Shown here: piece after piece, positions 1-7,442 of the stretch
Layout of the letters: each line of letters begins with the position of its first letter
Numbering within the stretch: position 1 is the stretch's first letter
Program-made: the position numbers and the translations under genes
Notes under the pieces: model-generated
What the model was told of the DNA's origin: nothing
Database searches by the model: none
The model's input: only the letters and a program-made list of their open reading frames with translations
From: Thermoplasmata archaeon
GTDB lineage: Archaea > Thermoplasmatota > Thermoplasmata > Lutacidiplasmatales > UBA184
DNA: 31,242 nucleotides
Assembly: GCA_030043255.1 (NCBI GenBank)
Contig: JASHYB010000008.1
Coordinates: 1 to 31,242, forward strand
Direction: 5' to 3'

Positions 1-1
1 C

Positions 2-583
2 GCCGAGGGGGTCGTGCCCGGCAAGGACGAGGAGAAGATGGGCCACCGGGCGTCGTCGACCAGCACCGTCCGCTTCGAACGGGTGCGGGTGCCGGCGACC
101 GACCGGCTGCTGGCGGAGGGGGACGGCTTCGGGCTCGCGATGCGGACCCTCGACCAGACCCGCACGCCCATCGGGGCGCTCGCCACGGGCATCGCCCAGG
201 CGGCGCTCGACCACGCGGCCCGGTACGCGCTCAGGCGGGAGACCTTCGGTAAGCCGATCGCCGAGCACCAGGCGATCCAGATCAAGCTCGCGAACATGGC
301 CCAGGCGGTCCACGCCTCGCGCCTGCTGACCTGGCAGGCCGCGTGGACGATCGACCGGGGCGCGAAGGGCACGCTCGAATCGTCGATCGCCAAGTGCTTC
401 GCCTCCGACGCCGCTGTGCACGTCGCGGACGAGGCGGTCCAGACCTTCGGAGGGTACGGCTACATGCGGGAGTACCCGGTCGAGAAGCTGTTGCGCGACG
501 CCAAGCTGACCCAGATCTACGAAGGGGCGAACGAGATCCAGCGCACCGTGATCGCCCGCGAGCTGCTGCGCGAGTACGGTTAG
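2..583 (+). CDS. Acyl-CoA dehydrogenase, C-terminal part (5' end outside window)
   Basis: This is the C-terminal portion of a flavin-dependent acyl-CoA dehydrogenase, which makes the alpha,beta-double bond in acyl-CoA and passes electrons to ETF. The reading frame is open to the window edge, so the GTG at 14 is internal and the gene begins upstream. Visible family features are KMGHRASST (middle beta-domain end), FGKPIAEHQAIQ, FGGYGYMREYPVEKLLRDAK and the catalytic-base motif IYEGANEIQR, with the Glu at about residue 170 counted from position 14. It ends 13 bp before etfB on the same strand, which fits an operon where dehydrogenase and electron acceptor are made together. Family assignment is firm; chain-length specificity cannot be read. 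Confidence 0.95.
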   Translation, partial: AEGVVPGKDEEKMGHRASSTSTVRFERVRVPATDRLLAEGDGFGLAMRTLDQTRTPIGALATGIAQAALDHAARYALRRETFGKPIAEHQAIQIKLANMAQAVHASRLLTWQAAWTIDRGAKGTLESSIAKCFASDAAVHVADEAVQTFGGYGYMREYPVEKLLRDAKLTQIYEGANEIQRTVIARELLREYG

Positions 584-596
584 GCCGGGGTCGCGC

Positions 597-1379
597 GTGG
601 AAATCGTCGTCTGCGTCAAGCCGGTGCCCGAGGCGGAGAGCCGCCTGCGGCCGAACGCCGCCGGCACCGCCCTCGAGACCGACGGCGTGAAGTTCGTGCT
701 GGCCGGCTACGACGAGTCGGCGGTCGAGCAGGCGCTGCTGCTGAAGGCGGACGTGCCGGGCTCGAGGGTGCACGCCCTCACGGCCGGTCCGGCCGGCCGC
801 ACGGACGAGGTCCTCCGGGCGACGATCGCCCTCGGCTGCGACGACGCGACCGCCGTGGAGGCGGAGCCGGCGTCGCTCGCCGATCCCGTCGGGGTCGCCG
901 GGGCCCTCGCCGACGCGATCGGTGGGCTACCGGGCCATGACCTGCTCCTGTTCGGCAAGCAGGCCGGCGACGACGAGGAGGGCCTGGTCGGGCCGGCGAC
1001 CGCCCAGCGGCTGCGACTGCCGTACCTGGGCTTCGTCGTCGACCTACGGTACGACGCCGCCGCGGGCCGCTTCCGCTTCAAGCGGGCCACCGAGGCCGGC
1101 GAGGAGGGCTGGGAGGCGCCGGTGCCGCTCGCGGTCGGCTTGCAACAGGCCTGGAACGACCCGAGGACCGCGACCCTGCCGGCGATCCTGCGATCCAGGA
1201 AGGCCCCGATCGCTAGACGGACCTGGGCCCCCCCGCCGAGCGCGGCGGGGAGCGTGGGGGAGCGGTTCGCGCTGCCGCCGCCCCGACAGGGCGCCAAGAT
1301 GATCGACTATCGCACCCCGCAGGAGGCGGCGGAGAAGCTCGTCCGGCTCCTTCGAGAGGAGGCCAAGGTCTTCCCGTGA
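597..1379 (+). CDS. etfB: Electron transfer flavoprotein, beta subunit
   Basis: This is the beta subunit of the soluble heterodimeric ETF, which accepts electrons from acyl-CoA dehydrogenases; the beta chain binds AMP (or a second flavin in bifurcating types) and supports the FAD held by the alpha chain. It has 260 residues, normal for the family. Recognisable segments are the N-terminal VVCVKPVPEAE, GVKFVLAGYDESAVEQAL, the nucleotide-loop segment GKQAGDDEEGLVGPATAQRL, and the C-terminal PAILRSRKAPI. The start is GTG at 597. The stop overlaps the etfA start in a GTGA (1376-1379), implying translational coupling. Upstream is an acyl-CoA dehydrogenase, its likely electron donor. Confidence 0.95.
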   Translation: MEIVVCVKPVPEAESRLRPNAAGTALETDGVKFVLAGYDESAVEQALLLKADVPGSRVHALTAGPAGRTDEVLRATIALGCDDATAVEAEPASLADPVGVAGALADAIGGLPGHDLLLFGKQAGDDEEGLVGPATAQRLRLPYLGFVVDLRYDAAAGRFRFKRATEAGEEGWEAPVPLAVGLQQAWNDPRTATLPAILRSRKAPIARRTWAPPPSAAGSVGERFALPPPRQGAKMIDYRTPQEAAEKLVRLLREEAKVFP

Positions 1380-2359
1380 CCGACACGGTCCTCGTCGTCG
1401 GCGAGCCGTCCGGCGACGGGCTCGCCGAGGCAACCTCCGAGGCGGTCGGCGTGGCCCGCCGACTCGCGGGAGGGGAGGGCCACGTCGTCGGCTGGCTCGC
1501 CGGGCAAGGCGCGGCCGCACGGGCGGCGGGGTTCGCCCGGCTGGGGGTGGCTCGCGTGTTCACCTCAGAGGAGGCGCGATGGACTACGGCCCCGCCGGCC
1601 TCGCTCGCCGGTCCGGCGCAGGAGGCCGCCGAGCGGGCCGGGGCGACGGTCGTGCTGCTGGGGGGGACCACGTTCGGACGGGACCTCGCCGGAGCGCTCG
1701 CGTCGGCCTGGGGTGCGGCCGCCGCGAACGGCGTGACCGAGGTGGAGCGGACCGCGGACGGGGTGCGCGTGCGCCGGCCGGTCTTCGGCGGTCGCGCGAC
1801 CGAGGAGCGTCGCCTGACCGGCCCGCGGTGCGTGGTCTCGGTCCGGCCCCACGCCTTCGCGGCGGCCCCCACGGCCCCCGCTGAGCTGTCGGTCGAGCCG
1901 CTCCCGCCGCCGTCCGAGCCGGTCGCTCTGACCGCGGTCCGTACCCAGGTGGCGGCCCTCGCCCGGGGGGCGGGCCCGAGCCTGGCGGACGCGGCGGTTG
2001 TCGTCGCGGGCGGTCGGGGCCTCGGCACGGCGGAGAACTTTCGCCTCGTCGAGGAGCTCGCCTCCGCCCTGGACGCGGCGGTCGGGGCCTCGCGGGCGGT
2101 CACCGACGCGGGCTGGCGCCCGTCCAGCTACCAGGTCGGACAGACCGGACGCGCCGTCTCACCGCAGCTCTACATCGCCGTCGGGATCTCCGGGGCGATC
2201 CAGCACCTGGTCGGCATGGTCAGCTCCCGCGTGATCGTCGCGATCAACTCGGACGCCAGCGCGCCGATCTTCCGTGTGGCGGACTACGGGATCGCGGGGG
2301 ACCTCTTCCAGGTCGTGCCGGCGCTGACCGCCGAGGTGCGCCGGGTGCGGGGCCGCTAG
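1376..2359 (+). CDS. etfA: Electron transfer flavoprotein, alpha subunit
   Basis: This is the alpha subunit of ETF, carrying the redox-active FAD. It has 327 residues. The N-terminal half is a diverged nucleotide-binding-like domain. The C-terminal FAD domain is strongly conserved: AAVVVAGGRGLG, the segment QVGQTGRAVSPQLYIAVGIS from about residue 252, GAIQHLVGM, VIVAINSDASAPIF and VADYGIAGDLF. The GTG start overlaps the etfB stop by four bases. Its stop is only 4 bp from the stop of the convergent fixC-like gene, whose product probably oxidises ETF. There is no room for a separate terminator between the two convergent genes. Confidence 0.95.
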   Translation: MTDTVLVVGEPSGDGLAEATSEAVGVARRLAGGEGHVVGWLAGQGAAARAAGFARLGVARVFTSEEARWTTAPPASLAGPAQEAAERAGATVVLLGGTTFGRDLAGALASAWGAAAANGVTEVERTADGVRVRRPVFGGRATEERRLTGPRCVVSVRPHAFAAAPTAPAELSVEPLPPPSEPVALTAVRTQVAALARGAGPSLADAAVVVAGGRGLGTAENFRLVEELASALDAAVGASRAVTDAGWRPSSYQVGQTGRAVSPQLYIAVGISGAIQHLVGMVSSRVIVAINSDASAPIFRVADYGIAGDLFQVVPALTAEVRRVRGR

Positions 2360-2363
2360 GCCG

Positions 2364-3665
2364 CTACAGCTCGCGCGCGAGGTCCAGTCCGTCGCGCACC
2401 AGCGAACCGGTCCCGACGCCGACGGCCCGCTGCGCCTTGCGGAAGGTCCGCCACAGGTGTTCCTTGCGGCCCCCCCCGTCGTCCATCATCCCGTGGAACA
2501 GCTCCGTCGCGAAACGCGGGTAGAAGGTGTAGAACCGCGGGTTCCACTTGACCCGGTCCAGCCCCTGGAAATCCCGGAAGTCGGCGAGGATCCCGGCGGC
2601 CTCCAGGCGACGGTCGTACTCCGCCAGGACTGAGCCGCGCGCGTCCCCGGCGGAGCGGGCGGCCAGTGCCGTCTCCGCCGCCTCCAGCCCGGAGCGCACG
2701 GCGTAGTTCATCCCCTGGATGACGATCCCGTTGGAAAAGACGAAACCGGCCGCGTCGCCGGCGATCATCCAGCCGTCCCCGTGGAACGCGGCCGGCCGGC
2801 TCGCCCAGCCGGAGCTGATCAGCTTCGCGCCGTACTCGACCAGCTCCGCGCCCGCGAGGGCGCGCTGGATCGTCGGGTGCGCCTTGAAGCGCTCGACCAG
2901 GTCGTGGGCGTAGGCCTGGCCGCCGAAGAGCGAGGCGACGTTCACGATCACGCCCAGGGAGATCGTATCCTGGTTGGTGTACAGGAACCCCCCCGCCATC
3001 ACGCCCGGCGGGTAGAGCCCGAGCACCCACTCCTCGGCATGGCCCTCGCCGGCCCGCAGCTGAAAGCGTTCGTCGATCCGGGCCGGGTCCAAGCGGTAGA
3101 CCTCCTTGACGCCGAGCTCGGTCGCGCTCTCGCCGAGACGCGGCTGCGGCCGGATCGGGGTCCCGAGCGACACGCGCGAGTTCGCCCCGTCGGCGACGAT
3201 CGTCACCGGGGCGCGCATCGTCTCGCCGCCCTGGACGACCCCGTGGACCGTGCTGCCCTCCCAGGCGAGGCGTTCGACCGGAACGCTGGAGACGACGGTG
3301 GCGCCGGCCGCCTCCGCTTGCTGGGCGAGCCAGGCGTCGGTGCGGACGCGCAGGACGCTGTGCGCCGGGTACGGCGCCTTGCCCCATGCGGCGTCCTCGA
3401 AGTCGAAGGCCAGGGCCCGCTCCGGGGTGAGGAAACCGAAACGCTTGCGAACGAGGTGGCGCTCGAGCGGCATCTCCTCCGCCCAGCGGGGCAGAATCCT
3501 CGCGAGGTCGTTCCCCCAGAGCATGCCGCCGGAGAGGTTCTTCGAGCCGGGCTCCAGCCCGCGCTCGAGCAGGAGCACGTTCGCGCCTCCCTGCGCGAGG
3601 CGGATCGCCGCCGAGCTGCCCGCCAGGCCGGCGCCGACCACGATGACGTCGAAGTCGTCGGCCAT
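2364..3665 (-). CDS. fixC: FixC-type FAD oxidoreductase (ETF-quinone oxidoreductase-like)
   Basis: This is a 433-residue flavoprotein of the FixC / ETF:quinone oxidoreductase / geranylgeranyl reductase superfamily. Visible motifs are the N-terminal FAD dinucleotide fold VIVVGAGLAGSSAA (residues about 7-20), LLLERG, the FixC-type PGSKNLSGGMLWG, and a second FAD site around residues 290-320 (GDGWMIAGDAAGF, GMNYAVRSG). FixC-type enzymes take electrons from ETF and pass them to quinone, and its position facing etfBA supports that role. No ferredoxin-like FixX gene lies on either side, although fixC is commonly followed by fixX. Start ATG at 3665. A 9-bp-stem hairpin sits directly before the start. 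The geranylgeranyl reductase alternative is less likely given the etf context. Confidence 0.88.
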   Translation of the reverse strand: MADDFDVIVVGAGLAGSSAAIRLAQGGANVLLLERGLEPGSKNLSGGMLWGNDLARILPRWAEEMPLERHLVRKRFGFLTPERALAFDFEDAAWGKAPYPAHSVLRVRTDAWLAQQAEAAGATVVSSVPVERLAWEGSTVHGVVQGGETMRAPVTIVADGANSRVSLGTPIRPQPRLGESATELGVKEVYRLDPARIDERFQLRAGEGHAEEWVLGLYPPGVMAGGFLYTNQDTISLGVIVNVASLFGGQAYAHDLVERFKAHPTIQRALAGAELVEYGAKLISSGWASRPAAFHGDGWMIAGDAAGFVFSNGIVIQGMNYAVRSGLEAAETALAARSAGDARGSVLAEYDRRLEAAGILADFRDFQGLDRVKWNPRFYTFYPRFATELFHGMMDDGGGRKEHLWRTFRKAQRAVGVGTGSLVRDGLDLAREL

Positions 3666-3669
3666 CGCG

Positions 3670-3695
3670 AGCGGCGCCGACGCAGGGGCGCCGCT
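3670..3695 (-). promoter_or_regulatory. Perfect inverted repeat just upstream of the fixC start
   Basis: AGCGGCGCC (3670-3678) and GGCGCCGCT (3687-3695) form a perfect 9-bp stem with an 8-nt loop. On the minus strand it ends 4 nt before the fixC ATG and lies 33 nt after the stop of the upstream PH-domain gene. It could end the upstream transcript or act as an operator or leader hairpin for fixC. No T-rich tract follows it, so a classic terminator is not the best reading. Confidence 0.4.
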
Positions 3696-3727
3696 TTAGC
3701 TCTGCGCGAGGGCGCCGCGGTCGCCGG

Positions 3728-4363
3728 TCAGCGGGGGCCGGCCGGCGGCGGGGAGGCCGCCTGCGGCGTCTGGATCGAGGCGGTCGCGTCCTCGACGAGC
3801 TTCTGGAAGCGGAACGGCTTCGGGATCCCGACCCAGTCCTCGTTGCCGACGACCGCGCCGCCCTCGGAGCTGACGCGGATGGTGCCGTAGCCCAGGACCC
3901 GCTGACCGACCGTCTGGTGGACGTCGACCGCCCGGACCTGGGTCACCGGGATCTCGTCGAAGTTCCGCCCGAGGATCCCCCGCTGCACGATCACCCGGCG
4001 CGACGTGACGGCGTAGACGGTCCGCATCCAGCGAACGTAGCGGACGGCGATGCGGAGGAGGCCGACCAGGAGCAGGAGGCCGAACAGCAGCGTGAGGCCG
4101 AGCGCGAGCGTCGGCTTGGCGACGTGGACGGCGCTCGCGAGCTGGCCGATCGCGTTCCCCCAGAGGTGGCTGCGCGGGTTCCAGCCCTCCCGGACGGCGA
4201 GGGTCAGGTAGGTCAGCACCGCGAATATGAGCGACCAGACGACCGGGCCGGGAAAGTAGAGCAGCTTGGAGGCCCGCGTCTCCTCCAGCAGGAACTCCTG
4301 GTCGCCGAGGTAGGTCGCCTTCAGCAGCTTGGGCATCTTCTTCGAGGCCCACGGGGACGCCAT
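3728..4363 (-). CDS. Membrane-anchored PH-domain (bPH2-type) protein
   Basis: This is a 211-residue membrane protein. Two hydrophobic helices are clear at about residues 34-55 and 85-108. A cytoplasmic domain of the bacterial/archaeal PH type (YdbS/bPH2-like) follows, with the signature run YAVTSRRVIVQRGILGR, then IPVTQVRAVDVHQTVGQRVLGYGTIRV and a closing FQKLVEDA. The C-terminus is a Pro/Ala-rich tail. The family's molecular role is poorly defined, and it probably acts at the inner face of the membrane. The ATG at 4363 lies about 26-30 bp from a TTTATC element on the minus strand, which supports a leaderless start. Its promoter is divergent from that of the amidohydrolase gene. Confidence 0.82.
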   Translation of the reverse strand: MASPWASKKMPKLLKATYLGDQEFLLEETRASKLLYFPGPVVWSLIFAVLTYLTLAVREGWNPRSHLWGNAIGQLASAVHVAKPTLALGLTLLFGLLLLVGLLRIAVRYVRWMRTVYAVTSRRVIVQRGILGRNFDEIPVTQVRAVDVHQTVGQRVLGYGTIRVSSEGGAVVGNEDWVGIPKPFRFQKLVEDATASIQTPQAASPPPAGPR

Positions 4364-4387
4364 CGCCGGCCGAGCCTCGGCGTGGAT

Positions 4388-4393
4388 GATAAA
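4388..4393 (-). promoter_or_regulatory. TATA element for the PH-domain gene
   Basis: On the minus strand this reads TTTATC, in an otherwise GC-rich intergenic stretch, 25-30 bp upstream of the ATG at 4363. That spacing places transcription start at or next to the start codon, giving a leaderless mRNA. Confidence 0.55.
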
Positions 4394-4423
4394 GGGTGGG
4401 CTGGACGGTCCGCCGGTCCGCCG

Positions 4424-4429
4424 TTATAT
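4424..4429 (+). promoter_or_regulatory. TATA element for the amidohydrolase gene
   Basis: TTATAT lies 24-29 bp upstream of the ATG at 4453 in GC-rich surroundings. The spacing predicts a leaderless transcript and favours this ATG over the in-frame upstream ATG at 4396, which would lie before the TATA box. Confidence 0.6.
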
Positions 4430-4452
4430 CCCGAGCGCCGTCCGACCCCCGG

Positions 4453-5304
4453 ATGGGCATCACCGACTGCCACGTGCACATCAATCCGTACTGGGAGATG
4501 CGCCCGGAGGCGCTGGCGCTCCTCGGCCACCGGGACCCGGCGACCCGGCGGTACGTCGACGAGCCCCGGGCGTTCCTGGAGTACCTCGACCGGGCCGGCG
4601 TGGAGCGGGCGGTGCTGGTGAACTACGTCGCCCCGCAGGTGATCGGCTACACGGAAGCCGCGAACAGCTTCGCGAGCCAGTACGCGAAGGCCGATCCCCG
4701 CCGGCTGCTGCCGACCGGCGGGATCCGGCCCGACCACCCGGACCCGGCGACCGAGGTGCGGCACCTGGTCCGCGACCTGGGCTTGCGCGCGCTCAAGCTG
4801 CATCCGCCGCACCAGCTGTTCCGGCCGAACGCCTACGTGGACGGGGGAGCCGGCACGCTGCCGGAGCTCTACGGCGCCTGCGAGCGCGAGGGCCTCCCCA
4901 TCATCTTCCACACCGGCACCTCGGTGTTCCCCGGGGCGCGCAACCGCTTCGCCGACCCGATGTTCGTCGAGGACGTGGCGGTCGACTTCCCGAAGCTGAC
5001 GATCGTGCTCGCCCACGGCGGCCGGCCGCTGTGGACCGCCGCGGCGACCTTCCTGGTCCGCCGGTTCCCCAACGTCTGGCTGGAACTGTCAGGCATCCCG
5101 CCGGCCCGCCTGCTCGAGTCCTTTCCCAGCCTGTCGAAGCTCGCCGACCGGGTCCTGTTCGGGACCGACTGGCCCGGACCGGGCGTGCCGGAGATGCGCG
5201 CGAACTTCGACGCCTTCCGTGCGCTCGGCCTGCCGGAGGAGCTGCAGCGTCGCATCCTCGAGGAAAATCCGCTCCGGGTGTTTCCCGCGAACGGCGCACG
5301 TTAA
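4453..5304 (+). CDS. Amidohydrolase family 2 (TIM-barrel metal-dependent hydrolase)
   Basis: This is a 283-residue metal-dependent hydrolase of the amidohydrolase-2 / ACMS decarboxylase-like superfamily. Visible features are the N-terminal metal motif DCHVHIN (H-x-H), LRALKLHPPHQLF (barrel strand with conserved Lys and His), IIFHTGTS (metal His), IVLAHGG (His) and the C-terminal FGTDWPGPG (catalytic Asp). The frame is open from an ATG at 4396, but I chose 4453 because homologues start just before the HxH motif and a TATA box sits at 4424-4429. aIF-1A follows after 12 bp. The substrate cannot be told from the sequence. Confidence 0.88.
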   Translation: MGITDCHVHINPYWEMRPEALALLGHRDPATRRYVDEPRAFLEYLDRAGVERAVLVNYVAPQVIGYTEAANSFASQYAKADPRRLLPTGGIRPDHPDPATEVRHLVRDLGLRALKLHPPHQLFRPNAYVDGGAGTLPELYGACEREGLPIIFHTGTSVFPGARNRFADPMFVEDVAVDFPKLTIVLAHGGRPLWTAAATFLVRRFPNVWLELSGIPPARLLESFPSLSKLADRVLFGTDWPGPGVPEMRANFDAFRALGLPEELQRRILEENPLRVFPANGAR

Positions 5305-5316
5305 GTCGGCGCGCCC

Positions 5317-5745
5317 GTGTCGAGCACCGTGCCCGAGCCCGAGGAGAGCCCCCGCCCCGCCGCCGAGGCGACGCCGCCGACGCCCGGCGCGGAACTGCTG
5401 GAAGGGGGCGAGGACGTCGGCCGCCTGCCGTTGCCCCGTCGGCCCCGCGGCGAGGTCTTCGGCATCGCGAGCCAGCTGCTCGGCGCCGCGCGGATCCGCG
5501 TGATGTGCGAGGACAACGTCTCGCGGATGGGGCGCATCACCGGCAAGATGAAGAAGAAGATGTGGATCCGCGAAGGGGACCTGCTCATCCTGCGTCCCTG
5601 GGGGTTCCAGGAGGGCAAGGCGGACATCCTGTTCCGCTACAGCCGCACGCAGGCGCAGTACCTGCAGCGACGCAACCTCCTGCCGGAGTCGATGAGCTCC
5701 TTCCTCCTGCCGGAGCCGGCCGCCGAGGGCACTCCGCCGACCTAG
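5317..5745 (+). CDS. eif1A: Archaeal translation initiation factor 1A
   Basis: aIF-1A (eIF1A/IF1 family) is an S1/OB-fold protein that binds the A-site of the small ribosomal subunit and promotes scanning or start selection. The OB-fold core spans about residues 43-110: RGEVFGIASQLLGAARIRVMC, then MGRITGKMKKKMWIREGDLL and ILRPWGFQEGKADILFRYS. With 142 residues it is longer than usual, because about 40 acidic/Pro-rich residues precede the core and a short Pro-rich tail follows. The start is GTG at 5317. A later start would shorten the extension, but I see no internal ATG before the core. Its neighbours are an amidohydrolase and the NAD(P)HX repair enzyme. Confidence 0.93.
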   Translation: MSSTVPEPEESPRPAAEATPPTPGAELLEGGEDVGRLPLPRRPRGEVFGIASQLLGAARIRVMCEDNVSRMGRITGKMKKKMWIREGDLLILRPWGFQEGKADILFRYSRTQAQYLQRRNLLPESMSSFLLPEPAAEGTPPT

Positions 5746-5752
5746 CGGCGCG

Positions 5753-7243
5753 ATGTGGGCTGCCTCCCCTCGTCCGCTCTCCAGTGCGGAGGCGCTCGCG
5801 GTCGAACTGAACGCGGTCGCCCTCGGCGTCTCGATCGACGCGCTGATGGAGAACGCCGGCCGCGCGGTCGCCGAGGAGGCGACGCATCACCTTCCGAGCC
5901 CGCCGGCCCGCGTCGCGGTCGTCGCGTCGACGGGCAACAACGGCGGCGACGGGACCTGCGCCGCGCACTACCTGCACCAGTGGGGCTACTCGCCCGAGGT
6001 CTGGCTGGTCCGCCCTCCGATCGAGATTCGGTCCCGGGCCGCCCGACGGTGCTTCGAGCGAATCGAGCACCGGCTGCCGGTGCACGTCGCCGTACCTCGG
6101 CCCGACGAGCTGGCGTCGATGCCGCTCGTCCTGGACGCGCTCCTGGGTACCGGCCAGCGACTGCCGCTCCGCTCGCCCATCCGCGAAGCGGTCGAGGCGA
6201 TCCGATCTAGCCGGGCGCCGGTGCTCGCGGTCGACCTCCCCACCGGGACCCGGTCCCCGGAGGGGATCCGGGCCGAGTGGACGGTAACACTGACAGCGGT
6301 CAAGCAGGAGATGGACCCGGCCACGGCGGGGACGGTGGTGGTCCGGGACATCGGCATCCCGGCGGAGGCCTGGCAACGCACCGGCCCCGGGGAGTTCGCC
6401 TTCTTCCGCCCGCCGTCCGCGAACCGGGGGCGGAATTGCCGGCTAGTGTTCGTCGGCGGGGGGCCGTACGCCGGGGCCCCGGCGCTCGCGGCGTTGGCTT
6501 CGCTGCGCGCGGGGGCCGAGCGGGCTACCGTCTTCGCCCCGAAGGGCGCCGCCGAACTCGTGCAAGGATTCTCGCCGAACCTGGTCGTCCGTCCCTTCGG
6601 CTCGGAGCGGTTCCGACCACCCGACGTCGCGCCGATGCTGGAGGCGCTGCGGGCCGCCCCGCCCTCTGCGGTCGCCGTCGGTATGGGCGCGGGAGCCGCG
6701 CCTGAGACGCTGGAGGCCCTGCGTCTGCTCGAGGCCGGGCTCGCCGGCACGGTTCCGCTCGTCGTCGACGCGGACGGTCTCGCGGCCCTGCCGAAGCCGG
6801 ACGAACTCTCCTCGATCCCGGGACCGCGCCCGGTCGCGACCCCGAACGCCGGGGAGTTCGCCCGCCTGTTCGGGGCCGACCCGCATCTGGACCCGGTCGC
6901 CCGGCGAGAGCAGGTGGTGCGCGCCGCGGCGTCCTCCTACCTGGTCCTGGTCGCGAAGGGGGAGGCCGATGTCGTGTCGGACGGCGTGTCGGTGGTCGAG
7001 AACCACCATCACCATCCGGCGATGACGGTCGGAGGCGTCGGCGACGTGCTGGCCGGCGTGATGGCCAGCCTGCTCGGATCGGGGATCGAGCCTTGGGCCG
7101 CCGGCCGCCTGGGGACCTATTGGGTCGGGGAGGCCGGGATCCTCGCGGCCTCTCGGCGCAGTTTCGGTCTGGTCGCGACGGACGTCATCGACGAGCTGCC
7201 GAACGCGCTCGTCGCCGGACTGGCCCGGATCCCGAGGGGCTGA
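5753..7243 (+). CDS. nnr: Bifunctional NAD(P)H-hydrate epimerase / ADP-dependent (S)-NAD(P)H-hydrate dehydratase
   Basis: This 496-residue enzyme repairs hydrated NAD(P)H (NADHX/NADPHX). The N-terminal YjeF_N epimerase domain (about 1-215) has MENAGRAVAEEA, the loop STGNNGGDG (about 58-66), DALLGTG and AVDLPTGT. The C-terminal ribokinase-like dehydratase domain (about 225-490) has VVDADGL, TPNAGEFARLFG (about 362) and MTVGGVGDVLAGVMASLLGS (from about 425). Two usual motif residues vary: TPH-GE is TPN-GE, and GGTGD is GGVGD. The ATG start lies 7 bp after the aIF-1A stop, so co-transcription is likely. Immediately downstream is a degenerate IS end that starts the low-GC island. Confidence 0.93.
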   Translation: MWAASPRPLSSAEALAVELNAVALGVSIDALMENAGRAVAEEATHHLPSPPARVAVVASTGNNGGDGTCAAHYLHQWGYSPEVWLVRPPIEIRSRAARRCFERIEHRLPVHVAVPRPDELASMPLVLDALLGTGQRLPLRSPIREAVEAIRSSRAPVLAVDLPTGTRSPEGIRAEWTVTLTAVKQEMDPATAGTVVVRDIGIPAEAWQRTGPGEFAFFRPPSANRGRNCRLVFVGGGPYAGAPALAALASLRAGAERATVFAPKGAAELVQGFSPNLVVRPFGSERFRPPDVAPMLEALRAAPPSAVAVGMGAGAAPETLEALRLLEAGLAGTVPLVVDADGLAALPKPDELSSIPGPRPVATPNAGEFARLFGADPHLDPVARREQVVRAAASSYLVLVAKGEADVVSDGVSVVENHHHHPAMTVGGVGDVLAGVMASLLGSGIEPWAAGRLGTYWVGEAGILAASRRSFGLVATDVIDELPNALVAGLARIPRG

Positions 7244-7254
7244 GAGCCGGTACC

Positions 7255-7292
7255 CTAGTGTGCTGCGCGACGAGTACCTACGTTTGTTCCAC
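7255..7292 (+). repeat. Solo relic of an IS630-type left end
   Basis: Positions 7255-7286 align without gaps to 15067-15098, the left end of the IS630-type element: 21 of 32 bases match, including the outermost CTAGTGTGC and an internal CTACGTTT at the same offset. With a 5-nt gap the match continues through GTTCCA to 7292. Read on the minus strand, it still encodes NV-x3-RAAH-stop, matching the NVVLSRAAH-stop tail of the transposase. It starts 11 bp after the nnr stop. Confidence 0.6.
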
Positions 7293-7442
7293 TGCCGAGA
7301 AGCTAGGATTGGCGCCCTTGTTCCTGACGATGGGATAAACGCGGATCCGGCTGGCGCACCACCATAGCCACCAGGTCAGGGGGGTCGACACTCGATCATG
7401 AGAACTACGAAGCCACGGAGTTCGTGAGGTTTTTCTACTCTT
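7287..7442. other. Intergenic leader of the giant surface-protein gene
   Basis: This is about 155 bp between the IS-end relic and the first possible start of the giant gene, with visibly lower GC than the nnr gene. I see no tRNA, no strong hairpin and no convincing TATA box. The best AT-rich stretch is a GTTTTTCTA run near 7430-7438, too close to the GTG at 7443 but at a distance that could serve a later start. Confidence 0.4.

Noticed and set aside
2781..3890. Long plus-strand ORF (369 codons) opposite fixC
   Set aside because: It is a high-GC antisense shadow, Arg/Ala/Asp-rich with no fold or motif, and the opposite strand has a clear FixC protein.
6443..6449. CTAGTGT matching the IS end inside nnr
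   Set aside because: A 7-mer is expected by chance several times in a window this size, the match does not extend further, and the coding sequence is intact.
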